DNA of 21,726 bases from a virus. Position numbers and translations under genes: made by a program. Under the pieces are notes generated by a model that was not told where the DNA came from, did no database searches, and saw only the letters and a list, made by a program, of their open reading frames with translations. Below, piece by piece: positions 1 through 6,860 of the stretch. Location: IMG/VR virus record IMGVR_UViG_3300040751_002061, positions 1 through 21,726 of that record; one strand, written 5' to 3'. Every line of letters starts with the position of its first letter. Position 1 is the first letter of the stretch.

Positions 1-55
1 CTACCATAACCTAACTAAACCTAACCTAACTAAACCTAACCTAACTAAACCTAAC
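1..55. repeat. 15-bp telomere-like tandem repeats
   Basis: Three perfect copies of CTAACTAAACCTAAC lie at 11-25, 26-40 and 41-55, preceded by a degenerate partial copy at 1-10. The array may continue left of the window. It could be an iteron-type protein-binding site or a simple-sequence spacer; the (CCTAA)-like composition resembles telomere repeats, but nothing here proves a linear end. Confidence 0.85.
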
Positions 56-61
56 ATATAG

Positions 62-100
62 AGAGCAGAAAAAATTCTGCTCTACCCCTCTCTCTTTTTT
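62..100 (+). terminator. hairpin followed by T-run, probable terminator
   Basis: A perfect 9-bp stem (62-70 with 75-83) closes an AAAA tetraloop. Eleven bases later comes a run of six T (95-100). An alternative stem, GAGAG at 61-65 with CTCTC at 88-92, would bring the T-run closer. It would end transcription arriving from the left and insulate the promoter that begins at 99. Confidence 0.55.
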
Positions 101-127
101 GACAGGTAAAATATTTTTATAAATAAT
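99..127 (+). promoter_or_regulatory. promoter P1 (TTGACA-N17-AATAAT)
   Basis: A consensus -35 box TTGACA lies at 99-104 and AATAAT (5/6 to TATAAT) at 122-127, with a 17-nt spacer. It sits directly behind the hairpin/T-run and ahead of the first gene, so it probably drives the early operon from 198 on. Confidence 0.6.
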
Positions 128-197
128 GGTTGAATTAGATTTTGAAATGTGTTTCAATAATCAAAAATATGAACAACAACATAAATAAATTTTTATT

Positions 198-383
198 ATG
201 ATTCTGGAGATGTTAAGCAAAGAAGAGATAGCAGAAATGTATGCTGTGCGAACTGTTAAAGATATTTGTAAACAATTTAATTTAACTCCTTACATGTTTT
301 ACCAAATCATTGATGGGCTTGGTATAAGACGGAAAAATGCAGTCAATGCTAAGGATTTACTGGCTAAAATTAAAAGTAATTAA
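198..383 (+). CDS. small helix-turn-helix protein
   Basis: This 61-residue protein has a probable helix-turn-helix at residues 18-46. The stretch TVKDICKQFNLTP, then MFYQIIDGLGIRR, has the spacing of resolvase-like or sigma-type HTH domains in small phage regulators. It is the first gene behind promoter P1 and could regulate the early region or be a DNA-bending accessory. No good ribosome-binding site precedes ATG 198. A second ATG at 210 has GGAG directly against it, too close to serve it normally, so the start is uncertain. The next gene begins 3 bases after the stop. The exact target is unknown. Confidence 0.7.
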   Translation: MILEMLSKEEIAEMYAVRTVKDICKQFNLTPYMFYQIIDGLGIRRKNAVNAKDLLAKIKSN

Positions 384-385
384 TT

Positions 386-616
386 ATGATTGACAGAAAA
401 ATAGTACTACCTGAGTCATTAGTGGATTTTATTGAGGATGCAGCAGATTTAACGAGTGAAGAGCTTGGTCAAGCGTTTAGGTTAGCTATGAAAAAAGTAC
501 AATATGAGCGTGGAGAAGTGCATTGTGAGGGTTATAATGGTGAAATTGAACACGAAAACCGCCTTGTAAAATTTGCAGCAATAACCTTATTTAATGGGAT
601 AAGTTTTGCCAGATAG
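386..616 (+). CDS. hypothetical protein
   Basis: A 76-residue protein of no recognised family. The N-terminal half (VLPESLVDFIEDAADLTSEELGQAFRLAMKK) looks helical and acidic, somewhat like the start of phage DUF6291-type proteins, which carry a similar pattern around a conserved 'LP.E' segment. The C-terminal half is mixed. It begins 3 bases after the previous gene and is probably cotranscribed from P1. It is followed by an inverted repeat and direct repeats before the next gene. Confidence 0.6.
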   Translation: MIDRKIVLPESLVDFIEDAADLTSEELGQAFRLAMKKVQYERGEVHCEGYNGEIEHENRLVKFAAITLFNGISFAR

Positions 617-625
617 GCATAAAAA

Positions 626-652
626 AAGCTAGCATCTGGTAAATACTAGCTT
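626..652. terminator. hairpin with flanking A-run (minus-strand terminator-like)
   Basis: AAGCTAG (626-632) pairs perfectly with CTAGCTT (646-652) around a 13-nt loop. The run of A at 621-627 would be a U-run only in a leftward transcript, so as an intrinsic terminator it fits the minus strand. On the + strand it may be a weak terminator, an mRNA-stabilising hairpin or a processing site. Confidence 0.4.
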
Positions 653-660
653 GGATTAGA

Positions 661-695
661 TGAAAATTAACAAACTACTGAAAATTAACAAACTA
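661..695. repeat. two direct repeats upstream of gene at 712
   Basis: TGAAAATTAACAAACTA occurs at 661-677 and again at 679-695, a period of 18 bp. The pair lies between the hairpin at 626-652 and the start codon at 712. It may be a regulator-binding site or part of a weak promoter; no strong -35/-10 pair is visible. Confidence 0.8.
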
Positions 696-711
696 TACAG
701 GTATTATACAT

Positions 712-1695
712 ATGAAAGACAATTATACAAGTTTTAAAGTACATAATAACTATTACGCTGGTATTTTAGATGTAATTGAAGACTTACCAGAATCAGAAAA
801 GAATAGTATTTTAGCTGAATACTTTTTAGCATTTCACAAATACGGCAATACACGCCAGATACCAGAATTTAAAAACAAAATAGCACAAGGTTTCTTTAAA
901 ACACACTTATATTCAATAGATAAATCCTTTGCAGATAATGATGTGTATTGTGCATCACATGATATAGGCAGCTATGGTGGAAAACAAAAATCAGTTAACG
1001 CACAGATAAAAGCAGCAGAAAAGAAGTTGCAAGAATCTTATAAAAAACTAGAGAATTTAGAAGCACAGATAGAGCAAGCAGAACAGCTAAACACTGTAAA
1101 AACAGATACTCCAGAGGTAGAAGACAATCAAACTATCACAAATAGTGATACTTTGAAAACTGGGCAGTTGCAAAAAACGCAACAACCACACAAACCGCAA
1201 CAGGTACAAAAAGAGCAACAGTTGACAAAACAAGAGAAGCAAAAAGCACAAATATCTAAGATTGTTAGCAAACTTAATTGGAATACTACCGCTGGCTTAG
1301 AGCTATCAGACGAAGATAAACACAAGATTGTTGAAATTAGGTTAAACAACAAAAAGATTCACAGAGACCAAAGAGAGTATACACAGTCTGCTTTAAATTT
1401 AAGTTTACCGCAGATAAAGCTATCGCTAGATAACGGTATACATATGAAAGAACTTTTGGAAGCATGGGAGGGCAACGGCTGGATAAAATGGATGAATGCT
1501 TGGTATGCAAAAGAGATTGCAAGCGACTTAAAAGCACAAAGCCAGACTGCTAAGACTTTAAAGAGTGTTCAAGCGGTGCAGGAATCTAAAAAAGATAATA
1601 ACTGGGAAGATTTAAAAATGACCGATACAGCACGTGAAATGATTGAGATTAGCTATAAAAGCAGGATGAATGAAACAAACAAAGTAGGTAATTAA
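712..1695 (+). CDS. DUF6291-like N-terminus, coiled-coil replication-region protein
   Basis: A 327-residue protein. Residues 5-75 (pattern F.....Y..I.D.I.DLPESEKN...AEYFLAF) resemble the DUF6291 domain found in replication regions of phages. Residues about 98-135 form a lysine/glutamate-rich coiled coil, followed by a Q/T/K-rich linker (about 135-180) and a C-terminal helical part rich in charged residues and containing WEGNGWIKWMNAW. DUF6291 proteins are of unknown biochemical function but often lie next to helicase-loader or replication-organiser genes, which fits the DUF6475-like gene two positions downstream. A role in replication initiation is inferred only. An AGG about 10 bases upstream supports the start at 712. 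Confidence 0.65.
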   Translation: MKDNYTSFKVHNNYYAGILDVIEDLPESEKNSILAEYFLAFHKYGNTRQIPEFKNKIAQGFFKTHLYSIDKSFADNDVYCASHDIGSYGGKQKSVNAQIKAAEKKLQESYKKLENLEAQIEQAEQLNTVKTDTPEVEDNQTITNSDTLKTGQLQKTQQPHKPQQVQKEQQLTKQEKQKAQISKIVSKLNWNTTAGLELSDEDKHKIVEIRLNNKKIHRDQREYTQSALNLSLPQIKLSLDNGIHMKELLEAWEGNGWIKWMNAWYAKEIASDLKAQSQTAKTLKSVQAVQESKKDNNWEDLKMTDTAREMIEISYKSRMNETNKVGN

Positions 1696-1697
1696 GC

Positions 1698-2207
1698 ATG
1701 GATAAACAAATTTTACAAAAAAATCACACTGACTATACATGTAAGTACAAAAGTATCTGGTATACCGTGCGAGAGCATCACGCTAATCAAGACAGATGGC
1801 GTTTTAAACATAGGTGTATAACTTTTGCTATTACAATTCAGCTTAAATATATGCACAAAAAATACAAAAGTTTCTGGTTAAGCAAAGAAAAGAAGCATGG
1901 TTTGCTAGATTACCCTCACAGGAATTTAGAGTGCTTTTTCTCTGGCAGTGATGACCTTTATAGTTTTAGAACTGAGCTTGGCTATGAGTTGACTGGTTAC
2001 TATAAACTTAGAGGTTTTGAAGATGGGGATGATAAAGTTGTAGAGCTTGCATTTAGTGCAGATGATTGTTGGAATGGCAATAATTATGATGACAGCACAT
2101 TTACTGTTGAGCAAGCTTCAAAAGAGGCAGATCAAGCTATTGATGCATTTTTACAAAATGTACCTGATTATTGTCCAATAGAGCAACATAAAAAAGGAGG
2201 TAATTAA
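1698..2207 (+). CDS. hypothetical protein in replication operon
   Basis: A 169-residue protein that I do not recognise. The N-terminal third is basic and rich in tyrosine, tryptophan and lysine; the C-terminal two thirds are acidic. There is no signal peptide or membrane segment. The start at 1698 is supported by an AGG 9 bases upstream inside the previous gene's end, and the stop is 2 bases before the next start. Its junction with the preceding gene is almost identical in DNA to its junction with the following gene (GGTAATTAAnCATGG plus GATAAA). Its function is probably tied to replication by position only. Confidence 0.65.
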   Translation: MDKQILQKNHTDYTCKYKSIWYTVREHHANQDRWRFKHRCITFAITIQLKYMHKKYKSFWLSKEKKHGLLDYPHRNLECFFSGSDDLYSFRTELGYELTGYYKLRGFEDGDDKVVELAFSADDCWNGNNYDDSTFTVEQASKEADQAIDAFLQNVPDYCPIEQHKKGGN

Positions 2208-2209
2208 TC

Positions 2210-2782
2210 ATGGATAAAAAATCAGATAATTTAAAGAGTTTTTTAACGACTTTCTGTGAAAGCGAGAATATCACTCTAAGCAAAGAATTAAAACTATTAT
2301 GGCTTGGTGAATTAATGCAAGAAGATGCAGAAGCTGTTAAACAGGCTTGCGTTAATATTATGACTGGCAAACATAAGGTATACGGCAAGATAACGCTTAA
2401 AAACATTTTAGAGCAAATTAGGGGTAATACCGAGCAAGATGCACAACTTAAAAAAGAGCAGTTAGAGAAGCAAGCAGACGATGCCTACATTGAGTTTAGG
2501 CGTTGTGTACGCTCTATGAGTCCATATTCTAACTTTATACACGAAGACAAAGCATTAATTGCATGTGTAGAGGATTTAGGCGGTTGGCATATCATAACAA
2601 ATAAAACCACAGCAGAGCTAGATAATGTATACATGAACCGTTATTTTTTAGAAAGATACAAGCAAAACGCACAAGCAGATAGTGCTAGCTTACCAGAGCA
2701 AGCAATAGGATATGCAGAACAGCAGAACAGCAAAAGAATTAGCCGTGGAGCTGTAAAGATAGGTAGCTTAAAAGTAGTGTAA
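2210..2782 (+). CDS. DUF6475-like, possible helicase loader/replisome protein
   Basis: A 190-residue protein. The N-terminal part (residues 8-70, FLTTFCESENITLSKELKLL, then W.GELMQEDAEAVKQAC) has the 'elected residues then W..L...D...v..A' pattern of G39P/DUF6475-type phage proteins that sample replicative helicase. A second conserved piece, LGGWHIITNKTTAELDNVYM followed by RYFLERY, at about residues 124-148 matches the GGW...F...Y signature I associate with DUF6475. Its likely role is helicase loading or replisome assembly in the cytoplasm, inferred from family and position. A strong GGAGG lies 9 bases before ATG 2210. Confidence 0.6.
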   Translation: MDKKSDNLKSFLTTFCESENITLSKELKLLWLGELMQEDAEAVKQACVNIMTGKHKVYGKITLKNILEQIRGNTEQDAQLKKEQLEKQADDAYIEFRRCVRSMSPYSNFIHEDKALIACVEDLGGWHIITNKTTAELDNVYMNRYFLERYKQNAQADSASLPEQAIGYAEQQNSKRISRGAVKIGSLKVV

Positions 2783-2808
2783 TTTTAAAAATAAATGGAG
2801 GTAAATAG

Positions 2809-3108
2809 ATGGTGTTAAACGCAATAAAAAGAAAGAAAGCTGAGAATGCAAAGAAAAAAAGAGAAGAGGGCGAAAGACGACGTCTGGGTGCAACAATAGA
2901 TGAGTTGGTTGCCAGAGATATAAAGAAATTTAGGATAAATTTATCAAGGTTTTTTCCGCCACATTCAATATCTGTACCTATGTCGTTGATTGAAATATGG
3001 AATAAAGCTTCATTAACTGATGAAGAATTTGGAGCAATGATGAGAGAATGGGTAAAATTAACGATTGAAAAATGCAAAGAATCTCAAGAATTGCAACAAG
3101 AGCTGTAA
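2809..3108 (+). CDS. small basic helical protein, unknown
   Basis: A 99-residue protein with a very basic N-terminus (residues 6-26 almost all K/R/E) that would form a charged helix. A more ordinary helical part follows, containing FFPPHSISVPMSLIEIW and a C-terminal helix rich in E, K and Q. It could bind nucleic acid, but no family is recognised. The start is secure: GGAGG at 2797-2801 with 7-base spacing. It follows the DUF6475-like gene by 26 bases. Confidence 0.65.
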   Translation: MVLNAIKRKKAENAKKKREEGERRRLGATIDELVARDIKKFRINLSRFFPPHSISVPMSLIEIWNKASLTDEEFGAMMREWVKLTIEKCKESQELQQEL

Positions 3109-3135
3109 ACATAGCTAATTTAAAAGCATTGTAAT

Positions 3136-3480
3136 ATGACTGTAGAACTCACAAAACAAGAGCTGTTAAACACGCTAGCAAGGCAGATTGTAAACTATGC
3201 ATTCTACAGAGTAATAGACGACAAATTTATGTTTAAATGTGCAGACGACCAATTCAGAAAAAACAATGTGCAGGACTTCCAAGCTCAAGTGCTAGATTAT
3301 TTACGCACACCTGAAAAACTAAAAACAAAGTGGGATAAATTAGGCATAAGTGTGCCGCATTCTGTAGCAATCACGCACGATATGCAAGCTAGCTTTAGGT
3401 GCGATAGGAGCAAAGTACTATTGTGCAATATGAGTGCGTATGCTTTGGCAAATTATATAAATAAATTTAATCATGTGTGA
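3136..3480 (+). CDS. hypothetical protein
   Basis: A 114-residue soluble protein of no recognised family, mixed helix and strand, with cysteines at CADD, FRCD and LLCN that do not form a clear metal site. It has no good ribosome-binding site, although the reading frame and codon use match its neighbours. Its end overlaps the next gene's start by 8 bases, suggesting coupled translation. Confidence 0.6.
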   Translation: MTVELTKQELLNTLARQIVNYAFYRVIDDKFMFKCADDQFRKNNVQDFQAQVLDYLRTPEKLKTKWDKLGISVPHSVAITHDMQASFRCDRSKVLLCNMSAYALANYINKFNHV

Positions 3481-3775
3481 TAGTTATTATCAAAACAACA
3501 AGAAAACAATTTTAGCCAAAGCAAAAGAAAAATATAAACAATTAACGCCCGAGCAAAAAGAAAATTTAAAAATATACAATAAAAATTATTACAAAAAAAA
3601 TAAAGAAAGAAGACTAGAACAACAAAAAAAATATGCGTTAACTGATGCAGGAATTGCAGTCAGAAAAAAAGCTAACAGTAAGTGGTATAAAAAAAACAAA
3701 GATTATTTACGTGAACAAGACAAAAAATATCAGTTCAAACGCAAATTAGCAATTTTACAGGGAAATAATCTATAA
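3473..3775 (+). CDS. lysine/tyrosine-rich protein (HNH-flank-like), no HNH motif
   Basis: A 100-residue, very basic protein built from Tyr/Lys/Asn-rich helices (NKNYYKKNKERRLEQQKKYA, then SKWYKKNKDYLREQ). Such segments are common as DNA-binding arms in front of phage HNH endonucleases, but no HNH catalytic motif follows, so it is a free-standing arm or an unrelated basic protein. A shorter protein at 7610 has a similar KAYHKEYY and KQYQQQLK style. It is the last gene before promoter P2. Confidence 0.6.
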   Translation: MCDSYYQNNKKTILAKAKEKYKQLTPEQKENLKIYNKNYYKKNKERRLEQQKKYALTDAGIAVRKKANSKWYKKNKDYLREQDKKYQFKRKLAILQGNNL

Positions 3776-3780
3776 AAGTA

Positions 3781-3809
3781 TTGTAAATTAAAAATATTTA
3801 TATTATAAT
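3781..3809 (+). promoter_or_regulatory. promoter P2 (TTGTAA-N17-TATAAT)
   Basis: TTGTAA lies at 3781-3786 and TATAAT at 3804-3809 with a 17-nt spacer. It overlaps the left end of a 42-bp sequence (3798-3839) repeated exactly at 5482-5523. It drives the recombination genes from 3844. Confidence 0.7.
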
Positions 3810-3839
3810 AATGCTTTAAACAACAACAAATGGAGATAA
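3798..3839 (+). repeat. 42-bp promoter/RBS cassette, copy 1
   Basis: The stretch runs from just before the -10 box through the leader (GCTTTAAACAACAACAAATG) to the ribosome-binding site GGAGATAA and is identical to 5482-5523. It places GGAG 8 bases ahead of ATG 3844. A perfect copy of a whole promoter-leader-RBS unit suggests recent duplication or gene conversion. Confidence 0.9.
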
Positions 3840-3843
3840 TAAC

Positions 3844-3999
3844 ATGAGAGACTATGCAGGTACATTTATAAGCATGATGGTAGATACAAACAGACGTTTT
3901 GTAGATGATATTGTACACGAGCAAGAGCAAGAATTACATAAAGATTGCCAGTGCAATGGCGGTGGCTTTGCATATTGTGAGGCTTGTCATGGTGAATAA
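3844..3999 (+). CDS. 51-residue zinc-finger-like protein
   Basis: A short gene of 51 residues preceded by an ideal ribosome-binding site (GGAG at 3832-3835). The C-terminal end has the pattern C-x-C-x8-C-x2-C (DCQCNGGGFAYCEACHGE), which resembles half of a DnaJ-type CxxCxGxG zinc module. The N-terminal 35 residues are helical and acidic. It is the first gene under P2 and overlaps the annealing-protein gene by 11 bases, so it may be a partner or regulator in recombination; that is inferred from position. Confidence 0.75.
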   Translation: MRDYAGTFISMMVDTNRRFVDDIVHEQEQELHKDCQCNGGGFAYCEACHGE

Positions 4000-4678
4000 T
4001 CAAATATCACAACTAATGCAGCCTCTCAAGGCTGCTGATGTTGAAGTGAGAGTTGGCAATGTCACTGCAAAGGGTGCTAATTTATTGCTGTACAAAACAG
4101 CTAGGGTAGATACTAAACGACTTAATGAGGTATTTGGTGCTGGCTGGCAATGCGAGTATGCACGAGATGGTCAAAATTTAGTCTGCACAATATCTGTATA
4201 CGACAAAGAATTACAGCAATGGGTTAAGCGTTCAAATGTAGGTACTAAGAGCTATACAGAGGAAATAAAAGGCGAGTATTCTGATGCGTTGAAACGTGCT
4301 GGTACAATTTGGGGCATAGGTTTAGAGTTATACAATGCTCCAGATTTGTTTATGTTCTGCCCAACAAAACAAGAAAATAAGAGATATAAAATTGCAGACT
4401 ATGCAAACACAAAACTTAGCATTGCAAGGTATAGGTCATCAAAAGAATATGGTTTTGAGTATATACAAATTGTGAACAAAGATGGTTTAGATGTTGTTAA
4501 TTATTCATTGGATTACACTGAAAGCCGAGTGTTACAAACTGTAAATAATATAGATGATGTTGTAAAACTTAAAAATTATTGTAGCGATATGGTAATCATG
4601 CATAAGCATTTGAAACAGGAAATTATAGATATTTGCAAGGCTAGAAGTGAGGAGTTAAAAAAAAAGGAGGGTAAATAA
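3989..4678 (+). CDS. Rad52/DdrA-like single-strand annealing protein
   Basis: A 229-residue protein. Residues 10-118 contain the core pattern of phage Rad52/DdrA-like annealing proteins: a Y.TARVDTKRLNEVFG..WQ segment, then VCTISVYD, VGTKSYTEEIKGEYSDALKR, and GTIWGIGLELYNAP. Such proteins pair complementary single strands during phage recombination and replication. The C-terminal 110 residues are variable. The frame is open from 3905, but the start is taken at ATG 3989 because a GAGG lies 6-7 bases upstream and the family domain begins soon after it. It overlaps the zinc-finger gene by 11 bases. SSB follows two genes on, the usual partner of annealing proteins. Confidence 0.8.
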   Translation: MVNNQISQLMQPLKAADVEVRVGNVTAKGANLLLYKTARVDTKRLNEVFGAGWQCEYARDGQNLVCTISVYDKELQQWVKRSNVGTKSYTEEIKGEYSDALKRAGTIWGIGLELYNAPDLFMFCPTKQENKRYKIADYANTKLSIARYRSSKEYGFEYIQIVNKDGLDVVNYSLDYTESRVLQTVNNIDDVVKLKNYCSDMVIMHKHLKQEIIDICKARSEELKKKEGK

Positions 4679-4845
4679 TGATAGCAGACCTATTTGCGTG
4701 GCTAATGAGTTTAGACCCATTTGGACGGTTATTTGTGGTTGTATTCTTTATTTGGCCTTGCTTTATTGCATGTTTAGGAATAATTGCAATGATGTGCGGT
4801 TGTGTAAGACTTACATATAAAAAAATTAAGAGAGTATTGATATGA
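4678..4845 (+). CDS. 55-residue single-span membrane protein
   Basis: This 55-residue protein contains one strongly hydrophobic segment at about residues 17-42 ([20 protein letters not shown]) followed by a basic tail (TYKKIKR), predicting one inner-membrane span with a cytoplasmic basic end. GGAGG lies 7-8 bases ahead of the start. It overlaps the annealing-protein gene by one base and SSB by four, so it is translated within the recombination operon. Its role is unknown; a holin is unlikely from location, and a superinfection or membrane-anchoring role is speculation. Confidence 0.7.
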   Translation: MIADLFAWLMSLDPFGRLFVVVFFIWPCFIACLGIIAMMCGCVRLTYKKIKRVLI

Positions 4846-5246
4846 AAAAAGGAGTAAACAAAGTAATTATTTTGGGCAATTTAGGACAAGACCCTAAAAC
4901 ACAACAACTGCCGTCAGGTGGTGCAGTAACGAATATAAGTGTAGCCACTTCTGAATCTTGGAAAGATAAGAATACTGGAGAGCAGGTAAACCGTCCAGAA
5001 TGGCATCGTATAGTATTTTTTAACAAGCTAGCTGAAATAGCAGGGCAGTACTTAAAAAAAGGCTCTAAGGTTTATATAGAGGGTTCTATACGTACTAGGT
5101 CGTATGATAAGGATGGTGAGAAACGCTATGCAACAGAAATAGTAGCTAATGAGATGCAGATGTTAGACAACAAAGGTGACGGTGGTAATAGTGCAAGCAA
5201 TAGCACACAAACCACACCAGATTTTGACGATGATATACCGTTTTAA
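4842..5246 (+). CDS. ssb: single-stranded DNA-binding protein
   Basis: A 134-residue SSB. Residues 1-105 form the OB fold with typical landmarks: [15 protein letters not shown], a [11 protein letters not shown] loop, [29 protein letters not shown] and the [13 protein letters not shown] strand. A short flexible linker leads to the acidic tip DDDIPF, which recruits replication and recombination partners in SSBs. It coats single strands during phage replication and helps the annealing protein encoded just upstream. The length is shorter than E. coli SSB because of the short linker. The start overlaps the preceding membrane-protein gene by four bases. Confidence 0.95.
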   Translation: MKKGVNKVIILGNLGQDPKTQQLPSGGAVTNISVATSESWKDKNTGEQVNRPEWHRIVFFNKLAEIAGQYLKKGSKVYIEGSIRTRSYDKDGEKRYATEIVANEMQMLDNKGDGGNSASNSTQTTPDFDDDIPF

Positions 5247-5262
5247 ATATTGATTATTAATT

Positions 5263-5475
5263 ATGTACGATGACACTTTAGATATAGAGATAAGTTCAGC
5301 ATACAATGTTGATGAGTTTATAACTGCTTTAAAAGCAGAATTGGAAGAGGAACTTGAATCGTTAGAATTTGATGCTAACAACACATTACCAGACCTTGAC
5401 CCATCTCTCACATTTGAAAGAATCGCTATTGTTAAAGAGATAATGGCAAGGTTAAACTTAAATATTGATAATTAA
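5263..5475 (+). CDS. small acidic protein, paralogue of 6861 gene
   Basis: A 70-residue acidic protein with the pattern NVDEFITALKAELEEELE..., then IVKEIMARLNLN. It is clearly related to the 61-residue product at 6861 (NADEFIAALKEQL..., IQEIMQRLNLK). The conserved ends enclose a variable acidic middle. No known family was recognised and no ribosome-binding site is obvious. It sits between SSB and Gp157, so a role linked to recombination is possible but unproven. Confidence 0.65.
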   Translation: MYDDTLDIEISSAYNVDEFITALKAELEEELESLEFDANNTLPDLDPSLTFERIAIVKEIMARLNLNIDN

Positions 5476-5493
5476 CTATAATTATATTATAAT
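5465..5493 (+). promoter_or_regulatory. promoter P3 (TTGATA-N17-TATAAT)
   Basis: TTGATA lies at 5465-5470 and TATAAT at 5488-5493, with a 17-nt spacer. The -35 box overlaps the end of the preceding gene. The -10 and leader belong to the second 42-bp cassette. It drives the Gp157 gene. Confidence 0.7.
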
Positions 5494-5523
5494 AATGCTT
5501 TAAACAACAACAAATGGAGATAA
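5482..5523 (+). repeat. 42-bp promoter/RBS cassette, copy 2
   Basis: Identical over 42 bp to 3798-3839. It contains GGAGATAA, which decides the start of the downstream gene at 5526 rather than the in-frame ATG at 5514, which lies inside the ribosome-binding site. Confidence 0.9.
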
Positions 5524-5525
5524 AC

Positions 5526-6053
5526 ATGAGCGACAAACAATCATTACACGATATAACGAACGCAACAAGAGAATTACAATCTATACTTGATAATCTGAAG
5601 TTTGAAGATTTGACAGACGATGTAAAAGCAATTCAAAAGCAAGCAATTCTGGACAGTTTAGAAGGGCTAGGGTTAGAGCAAAAGCTGGAGGCATATTGTC
5701 AGGTAATTGCAGAAAAAAAAGCAAACAACGATTATTTAAGTGCTGAGATTGCAAGGTTGCAAAAACGTAAAAAGAGCAATAATACTGTTAGAGAGTGGTT
5801 ACGTGGTAATATACAAGCTGCATTAATTGCAGTGGATAAGCAAAAAGTAGACACAGGGCTTCATAAAATCAGTATTACCAAGCGTACATCTTTAGAGATA
5901 GATTATGATGCACTGGCAGAGCAAGGTATACCAGAGGTGATATACAAGCCAGCAGTTATTGATGAAACAGCTACCAAAAAAGCAATACAAGATTTAGGTA
6001 TAGAGATTGATGGAGTTCAAGAAGTAGAAAAAACAAGCATAAGAATTACATAA
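5526..6053 (+). CDS. Gp157-family siphovirus protein
   Basis: A 175-residue protein of the siphovirus Gp157 family, recognised by its long N-terminal helical half (residues 1-95, with the coil segment CQVIAEKKANNDYLSAEIAR, then LQKRKKSNNTVREWLRG) and the conserved KVDTGLHKISITK and VIYKPAVIDETATKKAI segments. The family often sits beside SSB and recombination genes in phages and has been associated with phage-resistance phenotypes in streptococci, but its reaction is unknown. The start is at 5526, not 5514, because the earlier ATG is part of the GGAGATAA ribosome-binding site. It overlaps the next gene by one base. Confidence 0.85.
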   Translation: MSDKQSLHDITNATRELQSILDNLKFEDLTDDVKAIQKQAILDSLEGLGLEQKLEAYCQVIAEKKANNDYLSAEIARLQKRKKSNNTVREWLRGNIQAALIAVDKQKVDTGLHKISITKRTSLEIDYDALAEQGIPEVIYKPAVIDETATKKAIQDLGIEIDGVQEVEKTSIRIT

Positions 6054-6535
6054 TGACTGGAAAAGAAAACACAGAAAGAAATATCAAGAATGCACTGTTA
6101 GACGGTGCATTCTACTATTTACAAGATAAAGAATGGCAAAACAACACCATATTTAGCAAGGTAATATCAAGCAAAGAAACAGCAGAACATATGTTGTTTG
6201 AATGCTTGCAACGTGTAGGCATAGAGGAGTTTAAACAGCACGCTAGAAGCCTTGGCGGTGTAGATTTAAACAAAATAGCAAATAACTTGCAGCGTGATTA
6301 TGCAATCGTATTATATTATTTGTGCAATGACTTGCACGAGCTGACAGTTAAAGAAACTAGAAAATCAATTATGCATAGATTTGGGTGGGATAGTCAAGAT
6401 TTGAGTAATTGTGTACAGCAATTCAAATCTCACATTAACAAACAATTCAAAAGGGATAATTACCCAATCATGTTAGAAGTCTTTCAAAAGTTAGTTACTC
6501 CGAACAAGGGGCGACCTAAAAAAATAACTCTATAA
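6053..6535 (+). CDS. hypothetical protein coupled to Gp157
   Basis: A 160-residue, mostly helical protein of no recognised family. It ends in a basic tail (NKGRPKKITL), suggesting nucleic-acid contact. It overlaps the Gp157 gene by one base and so is probably translated by reinitiation. No metal or nucleotide-binding motif is visible. It is the last gene before promoter P4. Confidence 0.6.
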   Translation: MTGKENTERNIKNALLDGAFYYLQDKEWQNNTIFSKVISSKETAEHMLFECLQRVGIEEFKQHARSLGGVDLNKIANNLQRDYAIVLYYLCNDLHELTVKETRKSIMHRFGWDSQDLSNCVQQFKSHINKQFKRDNYPIMLEVFQKLVTPNKGRPKKITL

Positions 6536-6539
6536 ACTA

Positions 6540-6568
6540 TTGACAATTAATCTTCATTTATATATATT
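6540..6568 (+). promoter_or_regulatory. promoter P4 (TTGACA-N17-TATATT)
   Basis: TTGACA at 6540-6545 and TATATT at 6563-6568, spacer 17 nt. The leader contains a small AGGG/CCCT hairpin and then AATGGAGATAAT ahead of ATG 6617. It is closely similar to P5 and P6. Confidence 0.75.
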
Positions 6569-6616
6569 AATGCGTATCAAGAGGGAATAACCCTTATTTT
6601 ATAAAATGGAGATAAT

Positions 6617-6841
6617 ATGAAAAATGCAATTTTAAAAGCAGTTACACAATTTACTGAATTTAAATCAGACAAAAATTACAAATTATCAGCGTTGGTAAAA
6701 TTGTGCGAAGATTATGCTGCAAGGATTCGTTATAGAAACCCTAATGTCACTGAAAGTGAATTTTATGAATTATTTTGGTGCTTTACCCCTGAGCAATTAG
6801 CAGATATTAGTGCTGGCACTAAAGCATATAACGACTTTTAA
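6617..6841 (+). CDS. small hypothetical protein
   Basis: A 74-residue protein with no recognised domain; probably helical, with a conserved-looking ESEFYELFWCFTPEQLADIS segment. Its start is secure, with GGAG 7-8 bases upstream, and it has its own promoter P4. It begins a unit of small genes. Confidence 0.7.
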   Translation: MKNAILKAVTQFTEFKSDKNYKLSALVKLCEDYAARIRYRNPNVTESEFYELFWCFTPEQLADISAGTKAYNDF

Positions 6842-6860
6842 TTTATAAATAGAGGTAATT

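Noticed and set aside
3905-3988. Upstream extension of the annealing protein frame
   Set aside because: It overlaps the zinc-finger gene read in another frame; the ATG at 3989 has a GAGG site, and the family domain begins just after it.
5514-5525. ATG 5514 as the Gp157 start
   Set aside because: This ATG is part of the repeated ATGGAGATAA ribosome cassette; the start at 5526 has normal spacing.
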